Source: Ascochyta rabiei (taxonomy: Eukaryota > Ascomycota > Dothideomycetes > Pleosporales > Didymellaceae). From it: a DNA stretch of 64,000 nt. Below the pieces are notes generated by a model. The model did not search any database. It worked only from the letters and a program-made list of their open reading frames with translations, and was not told where the DNA came from. Both the position numbers and the translations under genes were made by a program. Shown piece by piece: positions 1-12,977 of the stretch. Where the stretch lies: NCBI RefSeq assembly GCF_004011695.2, contig NC_082422.1, forward strand, positions 1,302,001 through 1,366,000, read 5' to 3'. Each line of letters begins with the position of its first letter. The stretch's first letter is position 1.

Positions 1-494
1 GTTTGAGCAAGCAAACGCGCGTGGCTCTAGGCACCTGTGCGAGGTGAGGTGAAAGTAGGTCTTCCGACGACTGCGCCGCATTTCCCGTGAGGTCATACAG
101 AGGGGTCTAAGAGAAATATTTGCTCAAGCCGCGACCAGTTTTCAAGGATACAGAAGCTCAGATGAACGTCTTCCCGAAGCGGGACAAATGTTCTCCTGCA
201 GCGATCTCATACGTAGGGTTGCGAATCAATCTAAGCAGTTGTGGATCGGCGATGTCTGGAGGTAGGAGGTCAGTGACCATCTGTGCATTTCTTTGTCGAA
301 GATGGAGGGCTGCGTAAAGGTGAATGCGAGTTGGAGACAATTTCACTCACCACAGTGCAGTCTTGATTGATAACGCTCGACGTTAGTTTACGCTGTCGCC
401 AGAAATCTAGTCTACTCCACTTTGTGTTCGTCTATGTGGTTGTCTTCACACCGCAGCCATGCAACAACACCCTTGCCGAAAAGATAAAACCATC

Positions 495-1522
495 CTACAG
501 CTCATTCGAGCAGATCTTGAATTTGTCATGCATGACTCGCGTCTCTCGATGGAACTCCCCCTTGTACCGTGGGAAGAGTTCGACAAGGTCGTTGAAGTAG
601 TTGTCCATGACCAAGTCCACCATATAGCGCGTCTGACACGGCCTCAGCTCCCCAAACTCGGAGAACTGGTGCAGTGCATCAACACCCCAGGTCTCGATGT
701 GCCAGAAGCTGCTGGTCAAAAGCGGCACGGACACTTCACTCGTCGAGGGGAGGTTGACCTGGTAAAATTAGCGATCGTAAGTTGGTGCATTCGGATTGAG
801 AGAGACCTACTCGTACGAACTACGGAACATTGCAATAGTAGCCGCCTGAGTCGCTGGGGACCTCGTAGCAGTTGCGATGCTTCGATACCCTTGTGTACGC
901 GCGCAGCGTAAGGGCAACAATCCAAGCCATCACGATGCGGATGCCCTCGTTCTACCAACAAGCTCCCTCCGTCTTGACACGAGCCTTACGCAGCACTACC
1001 TTCCACGAAGCAGCGCCTTTGATTAGTGCTTTGGTTGCGAACATCTTCCAGTCCGAGTCCTTGCAACACGTCCTCCCTAGGGACGACTTGTCTACAGGAC
1101 AGGCTGCGTTCAAGAGCTTGGACACTTTGTCAGAGAGCGCGGAGCCACGAGTGTCACCGAAGTTGACGGGTGCACCTGAGTGATCAACAGTCCAGACTTC
1201 GACAGTAGCTCATCCGTGGTACTACCGGGAGGGATCGTACCCGAGTGCCTTGATGGTTTCGGCAGAGGTACCGTCTGGGTCAGGTGTAAGCAGCGATTTC
1301 AGTCAGAGAACTGAGAGGAAAACACTTAGCGCGACCGTGATGTTGAAGGTTTCCCCCTCAGAAGAAAGATCAACCGCCTGAGGCAGACTCGACGTCCTTG
1401 ATGGCGGGGTGGCGGTCACCGACGCTGGATTGAGGACCGTTGGTAGTGGAAAGAGCAGCGTAGACCAGTGCAGCAAGGCATAATGTCAGGCTAAGGAGGA
1501 GTATGTAGAAAAACTGCTTCAT
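495..1522 (-). pseudogene. Decayed small secreted protein gene
   Basis: On the minus strand an ATG at 1522 opens a clear signal peptide (MKQFFYILLLSLTLCLAALVYA), followed by a Ser/Thr-rich stretch. Coding-like sequence continues to about 495 but needs frame changes and crosses in-frame stops. A plausible 51-bp intron (1275-1325, GT-AG) restores a good frame, giving ALNGTSAETIKALGYDP. Later segments carry paired cysteines (TCCKD, NCYEV, YYCNV) and a tryptophan-rich strand (ATVEVWTVDHSG), suggesting a cysteine-containing extracellular protein. I do not recognise the family. The multiple frame breaks, with no single open frame of more than about 80 codons, make a pseudogene the best call; a gene with several unpredicted introns is the alternative. 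Confidence 0.45.
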
Positions 1523-2282
1523 AGTGATGTAGGAGAGGCTGAGCGGGGCTGACGGTGGAGAGTCTTGGCTGGCTGTGGCGGTGTGGAGGAAGAAGGGAAG
1601 ACAATGATTCTGTAGGCAGTATACACGAAGGATGTCGGCACAGTGACCCGCTTTTTTTCAGCATTGGGCGCGGGTGAACGTGCTGTCCGGGGTTGCCGAT
1701 GTGAAGTGAAGTGAAGTGAAGGTATATGGCTGAAACTGACACAGACACCACCGGAGCGAAGCAGACCAATAGCAATAATCGAAAACACCATCCATCTAGA
1801 GATAAGAACAGTCTTCTTTCGTTGCTCAGCAAAGGCAATTCACCTGGTAGAAGAAAGGGGGTGGCCGGCCTAGGAAGATGTTGCCGTGTCTCAGGCTGCG
1901 AAGTGATTGACACAGAAAGTTGTAACGAGTCAGATCAAGCGCCTGCCTTCGAAGATGAAGTCGCTATCCTTATGCCTTAAGCACTGAAACACCTATAACC
2001 AAGCAGCGGAGCCGGTAAGCTTTCTGAGACACGGAATTGGTAGTATCTCAACTGCGTTGCAACACACTACGAACCGACCTCTAAAAATGTTTCTCAACAT
2101 CAATCACATCTCGTCACAGTTATTTTGCTCACTGACTAGATCATCATCAAGGTCAGACAACCCATCATGGCCAAGGCTAGATGTACTTGACGCAAGAGCC
2201 GGACAAGAGACATCAGCAAGAACTTTGTGGCTGCGTCCAATCCGACTAATAACTTCGTTGACATCAACTCCACAATTATCTC
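1523..2282. other. Intergenic stretch
   Basis: Upstream region of the decayed secreted-protein gene. It holds pyrimidine-rich runs and a short GAAGT tandem near 1704-1720, typical of fungal promoters. Short open frames on both strands (for example 1726-1980) show no recognisable domain. No gene is supported. Confidence 0.4.
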
Positions 2283-2675
2283 GATTACTGTGACAAGCAT
2301 CCCAGCTTTCATGGTTCAGAGGCGTACAATTATGCCGAAGCAGAGGCCATAGATCGACGTCTTTGTATTCGGCTTTTACACATGTATCGTGCCCGACTGG
2401 AGGCTAAATCCTTGCGTGAACTTGCAATCAGCATCGTCTGTGCTGTATCCTGCATGCCGGAGCTCAGATACATGAATGTTGAATTCAAAGCAATCCATTG
2501 AAATGACGCCGGCAGTGGACGATACAAGCATTCCATTTTTACAGCCGCTGGGCATACTATTTTCGATCCCGACGAAGACAGGTTCAGCGTATGGGAAAGG
2601 CGTAGAGAGGGACGTACGTTGAATCGCTCTCCCAAATTGTACCGAGGACCGAGAGCGTTTCCAATGACCTTGTGA
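2283..2675 (+). pseudogene. Gene relic, unrecognised protein fragment
   Basis: One frame stays open from about 2283 to the TGA at 2673-2675 apart from a single internal TGA at 2499-2501. The translation looks protein-like: an acidic/basic amphipathic stretch (AEAEAIDRRLCIRLLHMYRARLEAKSLRELAI broken across residues), then HTIFDPDEDRFSVWERR. It lacks a start codon and obvious splice sites, so it reads as a decayed exon or truncated gene. I do not recognise the family. The opposite-strand open frame (2635-2330) is probably its shadow. Confidence 0.3.
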
Positions 2676-4472
2676 GATTCTAAAATGTGTGAATCAGTCG
2701 TTTAGGGTTAGTGCACGGAAGAGTTGCGGGAGAGGACAAGTCTCCCGTACCGCGCGAAGAGGGGTTTGTGATATCACAATACATAACTACAGGCATACTT
2801 TGTGAACTTGGTATTTTCCAGTAGTTGAAGTGATGCTACCCCAACTTCAAGGCTGTCGAATTTTAAAGTTGAGACTCTATCTTGACTATATTATGTCATG
2901 GTCTGCCAATCTCCAGATATAGAGGGGAGGAGCCGCCACCCACTACCTGTTGCCATCTACCTGCTGCTACGTACTGAACAGCATATACGTATAAAAAGAA
3001 CCGTGGCTTAGTACTCAATATAGTATACGTTTACTCTGCCCACGCTAGTGATGCGTGCAGTCCTGTAATGTTAAAAGTAAAGGAGTAAGGCTCTACCCAG
3101 GCATCCAGCTATAGGACTCTTTAGCTAGATTGCAGCGCAGCCCTAAAAGTACGTAAAATAGCAAATTATCAGCGTCTAATTAAAATTTATTGTCCTAGAT
3201 CAATTTCTTAAATTTATTAGGGGCTTGTAAAGCGCTGGTCCTAGTAGATTGCACGCTGTTAACAGAAGTTGGAGGTCAAAATAGTGTAGAGAAGAATCTA
3301 GGGGTCTTGAAATATCCACAACACTAATCTAACGCTAAGATAATATCAAGGTCACATCGCAGAACCCCTATTGCGCGGTACGGTCAGATAAACCTTAATA
3401 AACTTTTAAGCCACAGAGAGATCTATCAACCGTTGTTAATGAATCCAACGCTGCACTTCTCACTTGAGTAAAGCATGAAAAAACCTACACATTTGACCAG
3501 GCGGTTTACGCCCTTCATTAATATCACCAGCGCCGTTGTGTGTTGCTGGTCCACTCGCGCCACATATCTTGAAACCAATGTTACTCACCTGTGATAAAAC
3601 ACTAATTTAGCTAATAGGAAAGAAAAAACAATATTTAAACTCTATTTTATCCTTCTTGTTATTAACTCTTCGCTGCCAGCATCCAGATCACGACTCCCAT
3701 AATACAAAATCTGACATGCAGCCGTGGCATGCGACTGTCCAGCACCAAGCTATCTAGGTGTTGCCAATCTTTCATGCCGGTAGCAGTGCAGATGCATGAC
3801 GGGCTTGCTGTCAGCAGAAGTAATAGCTTCATTCGCGGTTATTGTTAGGGTGTTGCAGGTGCGCTCGAAAAAGCATCTTTTATTGATGGATGAACGTTTT
3901 TAGGGTAATTTTATAATTATGGTAAACGCAACAAATCTTGCAATTACAGACACGAGCGTCGGCCAATCTGAAAGATCTATTTAAGGGAAAATCCTTGTAT
4001 CTGTTGTAACGTTTACGATCCTCATTACTGGCGGTTATGGTGACCAACCAGAACAAGTCTTATAGCTGCGAGCTAGAGCGAAATAGGTTCACCACCGTCA
4101 TCGATGTTTGCTGGTCGCAGTGACCTGCATTCGTTGCTAATAACCCTGCGATTACAACCTTGACTCTGAGAACTGATCCCAACGCTTACGCCCACACAAT
4201 CAGTAGCCGTTCACCTCATCACGTTTATCTTCGATAGCGACCCGTGGTGGTGACGTTCGGCGTTGTGAAGCTACGAGCTTCTGTTGGATGTTGCACCGCC
4301 TTGGTACCTCGGATTTCATTCAGTCCGCGTGCGCTGCGTACGGACACTCGGACACCGCAGCTCATGTCCATGGCTGTTTGGCTCGACAAATACAAATGCT
4401 CTCTTTCTTTCTATTACATCAACTGTCTACATATCGGAACTGACGGCAGACACCAACGACACGAATAAGCTT
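2676..4472. other. Gene-poor intergenic region upstream of the ABC gene
   Basis: About 1.8 kb without a supportable gene. It is somewhat AT-richer than its surroundings between roughly 2800 and 4000 and may contain old transposon debris, but I could not match it to any element in this window. The last few hundred bases are presumably the promoter of the ABC transporter. Confidence 0.4.
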
Positions 4473-7400
4473 ATGCGGAGCCCCGATACAATGACCGCGC
4501 CCAATGAGCGAGCGATAGCTGAAAATGTTGTCCCCAACAAAGTCGACACAGAGAAGAAATCTGCGGGCGACGAAAAGTTGAACGAAGCGTCGAAAGACGG
4601 CTTAATCACAGAAGACAAGGAAGGAAGCTTGAAAGACTACTTCGTAAGTTACAGACAGATCCAAGATGTTGGAAGCAAGCTCACATGCACGCTTGCAGCG
4701 TATATTCACGTATGCTAGCACCAGCGATCGAATTCTGTATACTGCTGGGTTTGCAGGTGCTATCGCCGTCGGCGCTGCCCTACCATTAATGACTTTGATT
4801 TTCGGCAAATCTACTGCGGAGTTCAACCAGCAGGCCACAAGTCAGGACAGCTCAAATTTTACGAAAAACATTAACAGTCTTGTCCTCTATTTCATATACT
4901 TGTTTGTTGCTCGCTTTGTCATCGGCTATCTGAGTACTTTGTGCATTTGCATCGCCGCGGCCAGAACGACATGCGCCTTACGAGAGGATTTCCTAGACAA
5001 GCTGCTACGACAAGACGTAGCGCATTTCGACAAAGAAGGTAGCGGATCTGCTGCGACCCAGGTAACCACAAGTAAGAGATGCTCATCTGATACTGAACTG
5101 GCCTTTGCTAACGCTATAATCCAGATGGCAACAGAATCAACCAAGGCATCGCCGAAAAATTGTATACGTGCATTCAAGGCATGTCACTGTTTTTCTCTGG
5201 CTTCATTGTAGCGCTGGCCGTTCAATGGAAGCTTGCTCTGATTGTGATGAGCATAATACCTGCTATTTTCCTGATCACTGGAGTGTGTATCGGCCTTGAT
5301 GCCCCAATTGAAGCTAAAGTGGTCAGCCCAATCAATACCTGTTATTTTGACCAAATTTAACTAATGAACTCCCGTTTAGACCAAGATCTACTCTCAAGCT
5401 GGTACATTAGCTCAAGATGCAATCAGCTCGATCCGGACTATTCATGCCTTCGGGGCGCACGAGAAAATCGTCGCGAATTACGAAACCTACCTGCAGAGAG
5501 CGCACAAAGAAGGCAACAAGAAGTCTGTCATCTACGGAGTTCTGTTCTCTGGACAGACTTTCCTGGTCATGTCTGGTACTGCCTTGGCCTTCTGGCAGGG
5601 CTTCCGGATGTTTCAAAGTAGAGAAATTGGCGACGTGGGCACAGTATTCACCGTTGTGCTGAGCGTCGTTCTTGGTGCTACTGCAACCCTTCTCATTTTC
5701 CCACAGTTTCAGGCCATCACAAATGCTTCGTCAGCTGCTGGCGAGCTGTTTTCAATCATTGACAGTCCACCTACGCTCGATCCATTGTCAACCGAGGGTT
5801 TACAGCCCTCCAGCTGCACTGGAGAAATCGTCGTTAATGATCTCCGCTTCGCTTATCCTGCCCGACCGAGCGCCCAAGTTTTACAGAGCCTGAGCTTATC
5901 TATACCAGCTGGAAAGACAACAGCCCTAGTTGGACCTAGTGGCTGTGGAAAATCGACTTTGGTGGGTCTACTCGAGCGATGGTATCAGCCCACATCCGGT
6001 CAGATCTTTCTCGATGGTCTTGATATTGCGGAGTACAACACAAAGTGGTTGCGAAGCAATATTCGCCTTATACAACAAGAGCCCACCCTGTTTCAAGGAA
6101 CGATCTACGAGAACATTTCCAAAGGTCTGATTGGGGCCCAAAAACATCTATCAGAAGAAGAAAAGATGGAAATTATCCAAGAAGCCTGTAAGACCAGCAA
6201 TGCGCATGACTTCATCGAGGCAATGCCGGAAGGCTATCACACGCAAGTCGGCGAGAGAGCAAGCATGCTCAGTGGTGGTCAACGACAGCGTATTGCTATC
6301 GCTCGAAGTATCGTATCGAACCCCAAGATTCTGCTATTTGATGAAGCGACCAGCGCGTTAGATCCCCGCTCAGAGAAGGTCGTACAGAGCGCACTGAATC
6401 GTGCTTCAGTAAACAAAACCACTTTGATCATCGCTCACAAGCTTGCTACTGTTATGGCGGCCGACAATATCGTTGTCATGAAGGATGGCCAGATCCACGA
6501 GCAAGGCACACACTATAAACTTATTGAGAGTGATGGTCTCTATGCCGCGATGGTACGTGCGCAAGACCTTGGTACAAAAGTCAATGACCAAGATACCCAA
6601 GATGAGCTATTGAAAACTGCATATCTTGAGGAGGATCTGGCCCCCAAAGCCACATTTCAAAGAACGCGATCTCACAAAGACACGACTGAGCTCGAACGCG
6701 AAGTGGAACAACTCGCTGCCGGCACTCTTGGCTATTCTCTTACCAGATGCATCTGGATAATGCTGAAGGAAAACAAAGATGTCTACTACTGGTATGCTGC
6801 CACGATTGCTGGAGGGGTCATCGGGGGCGGCACCTACCCAGCACAAGCCATCATCTTTTCCCGTCTTGTTCGAGTGTTCACGTTACAAGGATCCGAAGCA
6901 CAGGACCAAGCCAACTTCTGGGCGTTGATGTTCTTCGTTTTGGCGCTGGCCAACCTCTTCGCGTACTTTACCATTGGACTTGCATGCAATAACATCGGAC
7001 AAACTTTGACACACCGATATCGCAGAGAGATGATCGAGCGTATCATCAGCTTTGATCAAGACTTCTTCGACCGCCCAGAAAACTCATCTGGTTCATTGAC
7101 CTCAAAGCTGTCATCCGCGCCTACAGCGCTACAAGAGCTCATGTCTGCGAATCTAGGTCTTATGTTCAACATCTTAGTCAACATCACTGCCAGTAGTGCG
7201 CTGGGCATAGCTTACGGATGGAAGCTTGGAATCACTCTTGTGTTTGGAGGACTGACCATCATTGTGGCTGCCGGATACTATCGAATTCGACTCGACCAGA
7301 AACTCGAAGCTAGTACAGAAGAACATTTTTCAGGTAGTGCTGGACTAGCGACTGAGGCCGTCACCTCCATCCGAACAGTCAGTATGCTTACACTCGAAAC

Positions 7401-8550
7401 GTCTATCATACGTCGATACAGCCACATACTTCGCATCATCACGAACAAAGTCGTCAGGAATCTTATCTTTACGCTCATTCCATATGCACTCTCACAATCT
7501 GCAGACTTTTTAGTTATGGCACTCGGCTTCTGGTATGGATCACAGCTTATCGCAAAGGGCGAGTACGACACAACGCAATTCTTTGTTATCTTCATAGCTA
7601 TTGTCTTCGGCGGCCAGGGCGTTGCACAATCCTTTATGTACTCGACATCGATCACAAAAGCGAAAGGAAGTGCCAACTATATCCTGTGGTTGCGTTCTAT
7701 CAAACCTACTATTCGAGAATCCAACGAGACAAATGGTAAAGGCCCGTCCTCAGATGGAATCATAGCAATGGAGGAAGTCGAGTTCAGATACAAGCAGCGT
7801 AACACGTCTAGGGTGCTGAGGGGAATCTCTATGAAGATCAAGCCTGGCACATTCGCCGCCTTCGTTGGCCCGTCAGGCTGTGGCAAGAGTACGGTCGTCT
7901 CCCTGCTGCTTCGCTTTTACGACCCAATATCCGGCCGCATTACAATGAACGATCAGGACATATCCCTCATGTCTCCCCAACTCTATCGACGCTACATGTC
8001 TCTTGTCCAGCAAGAGCCACCGTTGTACCTTGGCTCTGTGCGCGAAAACATATCCCTCGGTCTCGAACATGAGCCTTCTGACGCAGAAGTTCAGGAAGCA
8101 TGTCGTCAAGCCAACGCCTTAGAGTTTGTGACTTCGTTACCTGAAGGCTTCAACACACCTTGTGGATCAAAAGGCCTGCAATTTTCTGGCGGGCAGAGGC
8201 AGCGCATTGCAATTGCTAGAGCACTGATACGCGAGCCAAGATTGTTGCTGTTAGATGAGGCCACGTCGGCATTAGACACGCAGAGCGAAAGAATTGTGCA
8301 GAAAGCGCTGGATGAGGCCGCGATGACGCGGACGACTATCGCTGTCGCACATAGGTTGTAGGTATAGTATACTCAGTACAAGGGTGACGATCTTGCTGAC
8401 AATAAATGCAGGAGCACAATTCGGCATGCTGATATCATCTTTGTTATGGAAGACGGGATAATCGCGGAAATGGGCACACACGAGGAATTGCAAGAACTAA
8501 GAGGAAGGTACTTTGCTACTTGTCTTGCACAGTCGCTTGATCAGGCATGA
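4473..8550 (+). CDS. ABC-B (MDR/P-glycoprotein type) full transporter
   Basis: Five exons: 4473-4643, 4699-5071, 5125-5318, 5380-8357, 8412-8550, giving 1284 codons plus stop. All four introns (53-61 bp) are GT-AG and restore the family reading across junctions. The product has the (TMD-NBD)x2 layout of multidrug exporters. NBD1 has Walker A GPSGCGKST near residue 431, signature LSGGQRQR near 543 and Walker B ILLFDEATSALD near 563. NBD2 has Walker A near 1076, signature FSGGQRQR near 1181 and Walker B LLLLDEATSALD near 1201. The charged N-terminus is cytosolic. The length is normal for fungal ABC-B pumps and all catalytic motifs are intact, so it is probably functional in the plasma or vacuolar membrane. 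The start could be 4491 instead. Substrate unknown; efflux of a toxin, drug or self-made metabolite is the family role. Confidence 0.95.
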
Positions 8551-8562
8551 GCAGGTAGATTT

Positions 8563-9007
8563 TTAACTGGTATGATAGAACTTTGAAAAATTCAAGACTA
8601 AAAGGTATGCGCAAATGGACCATTTGATGAATGCAACTGCCATGATGTTGATGATCTGCGCGATCCACAGGTAGTATGCAAAGCGCATGAGATTGGGCAG
8701 TACCGACGGGTCCATGAAGTGACGCCCAAGGCCAGCTTCAATTTGGACTTGCGACATGGACTGGGCAATGATATTGAGCGCCTGGAATCGTCAGATCCCA
8801 ACAGCAACCGAGATCTAGGGATGATCAACTCACAGCGGCGATGATCAACAGGTAATCAGATGCCATGAACCTACGCTTTTGCACAACGCCATACACGCCT
8901 CTCCAGACAAGAAAAACGGTACTAATGATCAACAGTGTCCATGTAGGAATCATAATCCTGAGTCGCTGGTCTGGCCATGATTGCGAAGCCGCCAGGATGT
9001 TGTCCAT
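8563..9007 (-). pseudogene. Truncated SAT4/rhodopsin-like integral membrane protein
   Basis: Two exons on the minus strand (9007-8834 and 8781-8563; 52-bp GT-AG intron at 8782-8833) encode about 130 residues. The order TM helix - VWRGVYGVVQKRRFMASDYLL - helix - GLGRH - helix with KWSI is the N-terminal third of the fungal SAT4/rhodopsin-like family (usually 350-400 residues, seven helices). The frame stops at 8563-8565, only 13 bp from the convergent ABC stop codon, so the remaining four helices are missing. I infer a truncated relic, perhaps cut when the ABC gene or a rearrangement arrived, though the surviving part is undamaged and could be expressed. The family call rests on the motif pattern; function of the fragment is unknown. 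Confidence 0.6.
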
Positions 9008-11080
9008 TGTGATGGGTGTCGTTCATGTGAATATGTGTGGATGCAACAAACGCTTAAGGGAGTTCTGTCAGTCCGTGGGAGTCCAGTGGGATTGAAAATA
9101 TCCCCCTGAAATCAGAAAAAAGAGCGGCGTCTACCAGTCATCAGCTCGGACAGGTGTCTCGAACACGCAGAAATGTAGCCAGGCAGAATACAGTACGATT
9201 GAGGTCATCTCGGTCCAATTTCTCTTACGGTCTCCTTCCTGAGCGGCTCATTAGCCTTCCTTCGCGTCAATCAAGCAGGACCAGGAACAGCAGCCAACAG
9301 CTTTTGTTGTATTGGCTCGGGACCCTAACTCCATAGTCATCGAACTGCAGAGCGGGAAAAAGTACAGACATAATGCGTCACTTTGGCATTAGTACATATG
9401 CTTGATTCGTGTGTAGATACGAGATTAGTATACACTATGTATAAGTGAATTGCAAGTGTACTAAGAGGCATTGAGCACTCAGGTAGGGGTTAGCGAGGAG
9501 CTACCGGTAACGCGTTCAAGCGAGCCCAAGCCTGTACGAAGGAGCTGTTGTCTGATGCCGTATGTACTGCACATGAAATTGAACTAAGCTTGTTCGGTGC
9601 AAGACCTGGCAGATGTTAGCTCCTTCATACTCGATGTAGGCAAAAGCCTAAGTTGAGATTGCTCACGCACGGTATCGATAGAGTTATATACCAAGAATCG
9701 GCAAAGAAACGCAAACACACACGCTGTGTAGATCTATGTGTGCAGTATTGTCGCAAAAATTTGAGATAGGTGGTTCACTTAGTATAACAATTACTGGAGC
9801 GAGGACGTGGGGACTGTATGGCGTGTGTGGCGAAATTCACGTGGTTTTACAAAAGATACTACTCAAACATCGGGACATTGACAACCGATGCGTTGGCAAT
9901 CGGCAACATGGACAGAAAAACCTCTCGATAAATCTTTGGCTTTTTTGATCGCTCATCATAGAGACATACTGTGTCCTATCAGCCAACTGCGTGAGCAAGG
10001 GTAGAGAAACGAGGCATATGGCCTCGTCCGTCCCAAGTTAATTTCGACACGATACTAGGTGAAGAGATGGCTAGATTTCCGGAATGCAAGGAAGAGTTCC
10101 TTGAGGATTCAGAGCCGAGCCGTCTCTTATTGCTGCTCGGCTGTGGCGAAGCGCCACGTTTCGCTGTGTCGCAAGTCAAGCTATTTGGATAGTGTCTCCT
10201 TAGTCGCGACAATTGACCGTTTGTGCAGCTTCCCTGGAAAAGTAATGAACCATTGCGGGAAGCATGCCGCAACTGAGCACGACACAGGTTTTTGGGATAG
10301 AACCAGCCCAAAGGAGTATTGTTGGCAGATGCGGGATGCGATGAGGCCTTGATGAATCCTGGTAAGGGCAAGATTCCTGAAAAGGGTTGTGCTCCGCGCG
10401 TTGGCCTGCAGGTGCGGCTGCTCATTTATTGAAGGATTGCGTGGCCACCAGATCGTCAATGCCGATGACAAAATTTCACAATTATCAGTCGACATCATTG
10501 CGTGAAATTGAAATTGTGATTGAACAGATGTGTTCTCCAGCAGCAGATATAGCTTTTAGCATCTCACGTGATTTAGGCAAGACACCGTACCGTGCGTTCA
10601 TCACAATCGCTAGGCCGCCGCATGGTCCGCGCTATCTTCAAGGAAAATCTAAGAAACAAATAGCCTGTAGATTCATTACCCGTAGGAGTGACTGCTTGCC
10701 GTGCCGTTGGTGCGAAGGTTGCGATGCGAAATCGAGCCCCTAACAACACATCCATTTCAGGCAACTCGCGAAATTCTTCCTTGACATGCGAGTCCACTCA
10801 GATCATTTGTTAGTGTGGGCACAAGTCATTTCTGGAATAAGTGTTCCTTCGCAAGGCCGATAGACCCTGCCCCGTCGAATTCTTTTCGCCTTACGTCGCC
10901 GTATAGACCCAAGGGGATGGGATAGCATGAAACTGCCGACCATATTCACGTGGCGTCGGGAATACTTCATAGAGGCTCAAATATCCTTCACTTTGTATAA
11001 AGTTACTTGTAATTGCGCACTCTGACTGATCACTATCTTAAACTAGTATACGCTCGTTGACACTCCACCTGGGTTTCCGG
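9008..11080. other. Intergenic region, no supported gene
   Basis: About 2 kb between the SAT4-like fragment and the GMC gene. Overlapping open frames at 9979-10797 on both strands (up to 148 codons) show no domain, no signal peptide and no convincing splice structure. The final 100 bases before 11081 are the presumed GMC promoter. Confidence 0.4.
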
Positions 11081-12977
11081 ATGCCTTTATTTTCCCGTTT
11101 GACCGCTGCCGTGCGGGTCTTTACTCTGTTCCTCTTCCCTGTTCTTGCTGCATCAGTTTCACAAGAGTATGACTATGTCATCGTTGGAGGTGGACTTACG
11201 GGGTTGGTCGTTGCGAACCGATTGAGCGAGGACAAAACCAGTACGCGCCATAGAAACCGAGCCCAGAGAACATCAATTAACAGCGAGTCTAGAATCAATC
11301 CTTGTCATTGAGAGCGGTGAATCTGTCGACAATGATCAGACTATGGTTCCATACAAGGCCAACGATTTCGCTGGAAGCGCCAGCTTATTGTGGGAAGGAA
11401 TTAATTCAAATCAAGAGCCAGGACTTGGTAACACGAGCTATCCTGTCGTGGTAGCCAAAGTTCTTGGTGGTGGATCTGTCGTCAATGGCATGGTCTACGA
11501 CCGAGGCTCAGCAGCTGACTACGACGCGTGGGAAGCTCTAGGGAACAATGGGTGGGGCTGGGCTGGTATGGAGCCATACTTCAAGAAGGGTGTAACCTTC
11601 CAGCCCCCCTCCAAGAAAATTGCAGAAGAGTTCAACATTACATGGGACCTAGGCACATACAGCAACGGTCCACTGACAGTCAGCATCACGGACAGCCAAT
11701 TCGAGGATGTGAAAGATTATTGGAGCGCGTGGAAGGCCTCTGGTGTTCATGTTCCTGTAGACGGCAACAAAGGCGAAGCTTACGGCGCTTCATGGTACCC
11801 TAATACTATGGACAGGACAACTGGCCGACGAGCTCATGCGCGCTATGCCTACCTGGATCCCATCACATCGCGTACCAATCTGAAAGTTCTCACGAAGGCA
11901 ACTGCAACTAAGATCATTTTCGACGACGAGAAAAAGCCTACCATGGCAAAGGGAGTTGATATCACCTACGATGCTACTGGCCAAGCCCGCACAGTCTACG
12001 CCAAAAAAGAAGTCATCATCGCTGCCGGTGCCATTCAAACTCCCAAACTCCTACAGCTCAGTGGGATTGGGCCTAGATCTGTTCTCAATGCCGCTGGTGT
12101 GAAGGTTCGAGTCGAGCTTGATGCAGTAGGCTCCAACTATCAGGATCACCCGTACGCGACATTACTCTACAAAACTACTACGGGCAATATAACGATAAAT
12201 TCCCTGCTTACTGACGCTACATATAATGCGTCGGCTTGGGGGGAATACGTCAAGAAAAAGACCGGCCCGTACACCTATGCTCGCGGTAACGCTCTTGCAT
12301 TTGTCCCTTTGCCCAACATGGTCAATAACACGAACGACATTGTTAGCACTATCAACAGTCAGAACATCGAGGCCTATCTACCTGCTATTTACAAGGGCAA
12401 CAAAAAGCTAATTAAGGGGTTCACTCGCCAGCGCGAGATCATCGCCAACCTATTCACGCGCCTTGACGCCGCTGTTGCTGAGTATGGCGTTCAGTCTGAC
12501 GGATCCTTCAACGTCATAGGTATTGAGAAGCCTTTGTCACGTGGCACAGTCTACCTCAACCCATCGAACCCCGCAGGTCCACCAGATGTGACCCACAATG
12601 CCTTTGTCAATCCCGTCGATCGTAGCATCATTGGCATTGGTCTTCGTTTCTACCGCAGTATCATGGCCGATCCTGTGCTCCACCGCTTCCAGATCTCTGA
12701 GCTTGTCCCTGGCTCACAATACTCCACAGATGATGGGATCTTCAATGCGCTGCTCGCCCAGGGCTCTCTTTCTCCCACCCTTGCGCACTCTTCTGGCTCC
12801 TGCCCCATGATGCCTGAGCATGCAGGTGGTTGTGTCAGTGACAAACTTCTTGTTTACGGTACTCAGCATCTATCCATCATTGATGCATCAATCATTCCTC
12901 TTATCCCGGCTTGCCATCTGCAAGCTACTATGTATGGAATAGCAGAGAAAGCAGCTGATATTATCAAAGCTAGGTAG
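11081..12977 (+). CDS. Secreted GMC (glucose-methanol-choline) oxidoreductase
   Basis: Exons 11081-11240 and 11284-12977 (43-bp GT-AG intron) give 617 residues, normal for the family. An N-terminal hydrophobic signal (VRVFTLFLFPVLAAS) precedes the FAD-binding Rossmann motif YDYVIVGGGLTGLVVANRL at about residues 30-48. GMC signature 1 lies around AKVLGGGSVVNGMVYDRG, and signature 2 is GAIQTPKLLQLSGIGP. The C-terminal catalytic block has HSSGSCPM, then GGCVSDKLLVYGT and ATMYGIAEKAADII. These mark a flavin-dependent alcohol, aldehyde or sugar oxidase/dehydrogenase acting outside the cell or in the secretory path; several potential N-glycosylation sites agree. The second catalytic region reads PACHLQATMYG, close to the usual His/Asn pair. 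The upstream TTG at 11057 is in frame, but ATG 11081 places the signal peptide correctly. The exact substrate cannot be read from sequence. Confidence 0.93.

Noticed and set aside
1726..1980. 84-codon plus-strand open frame (MAETDTDTTGAK...)
   Set aside because: Low-complexity start inside the upstream region of the minus-strand gene, no recognisable domain, no clear homologous pattern.
9979..10797. Overlapping open frames up to 148 codons on both strands
   Set aside because: No domains, signal peptide or coherent splice structure; the frames are mutually exclusive and look like chance.
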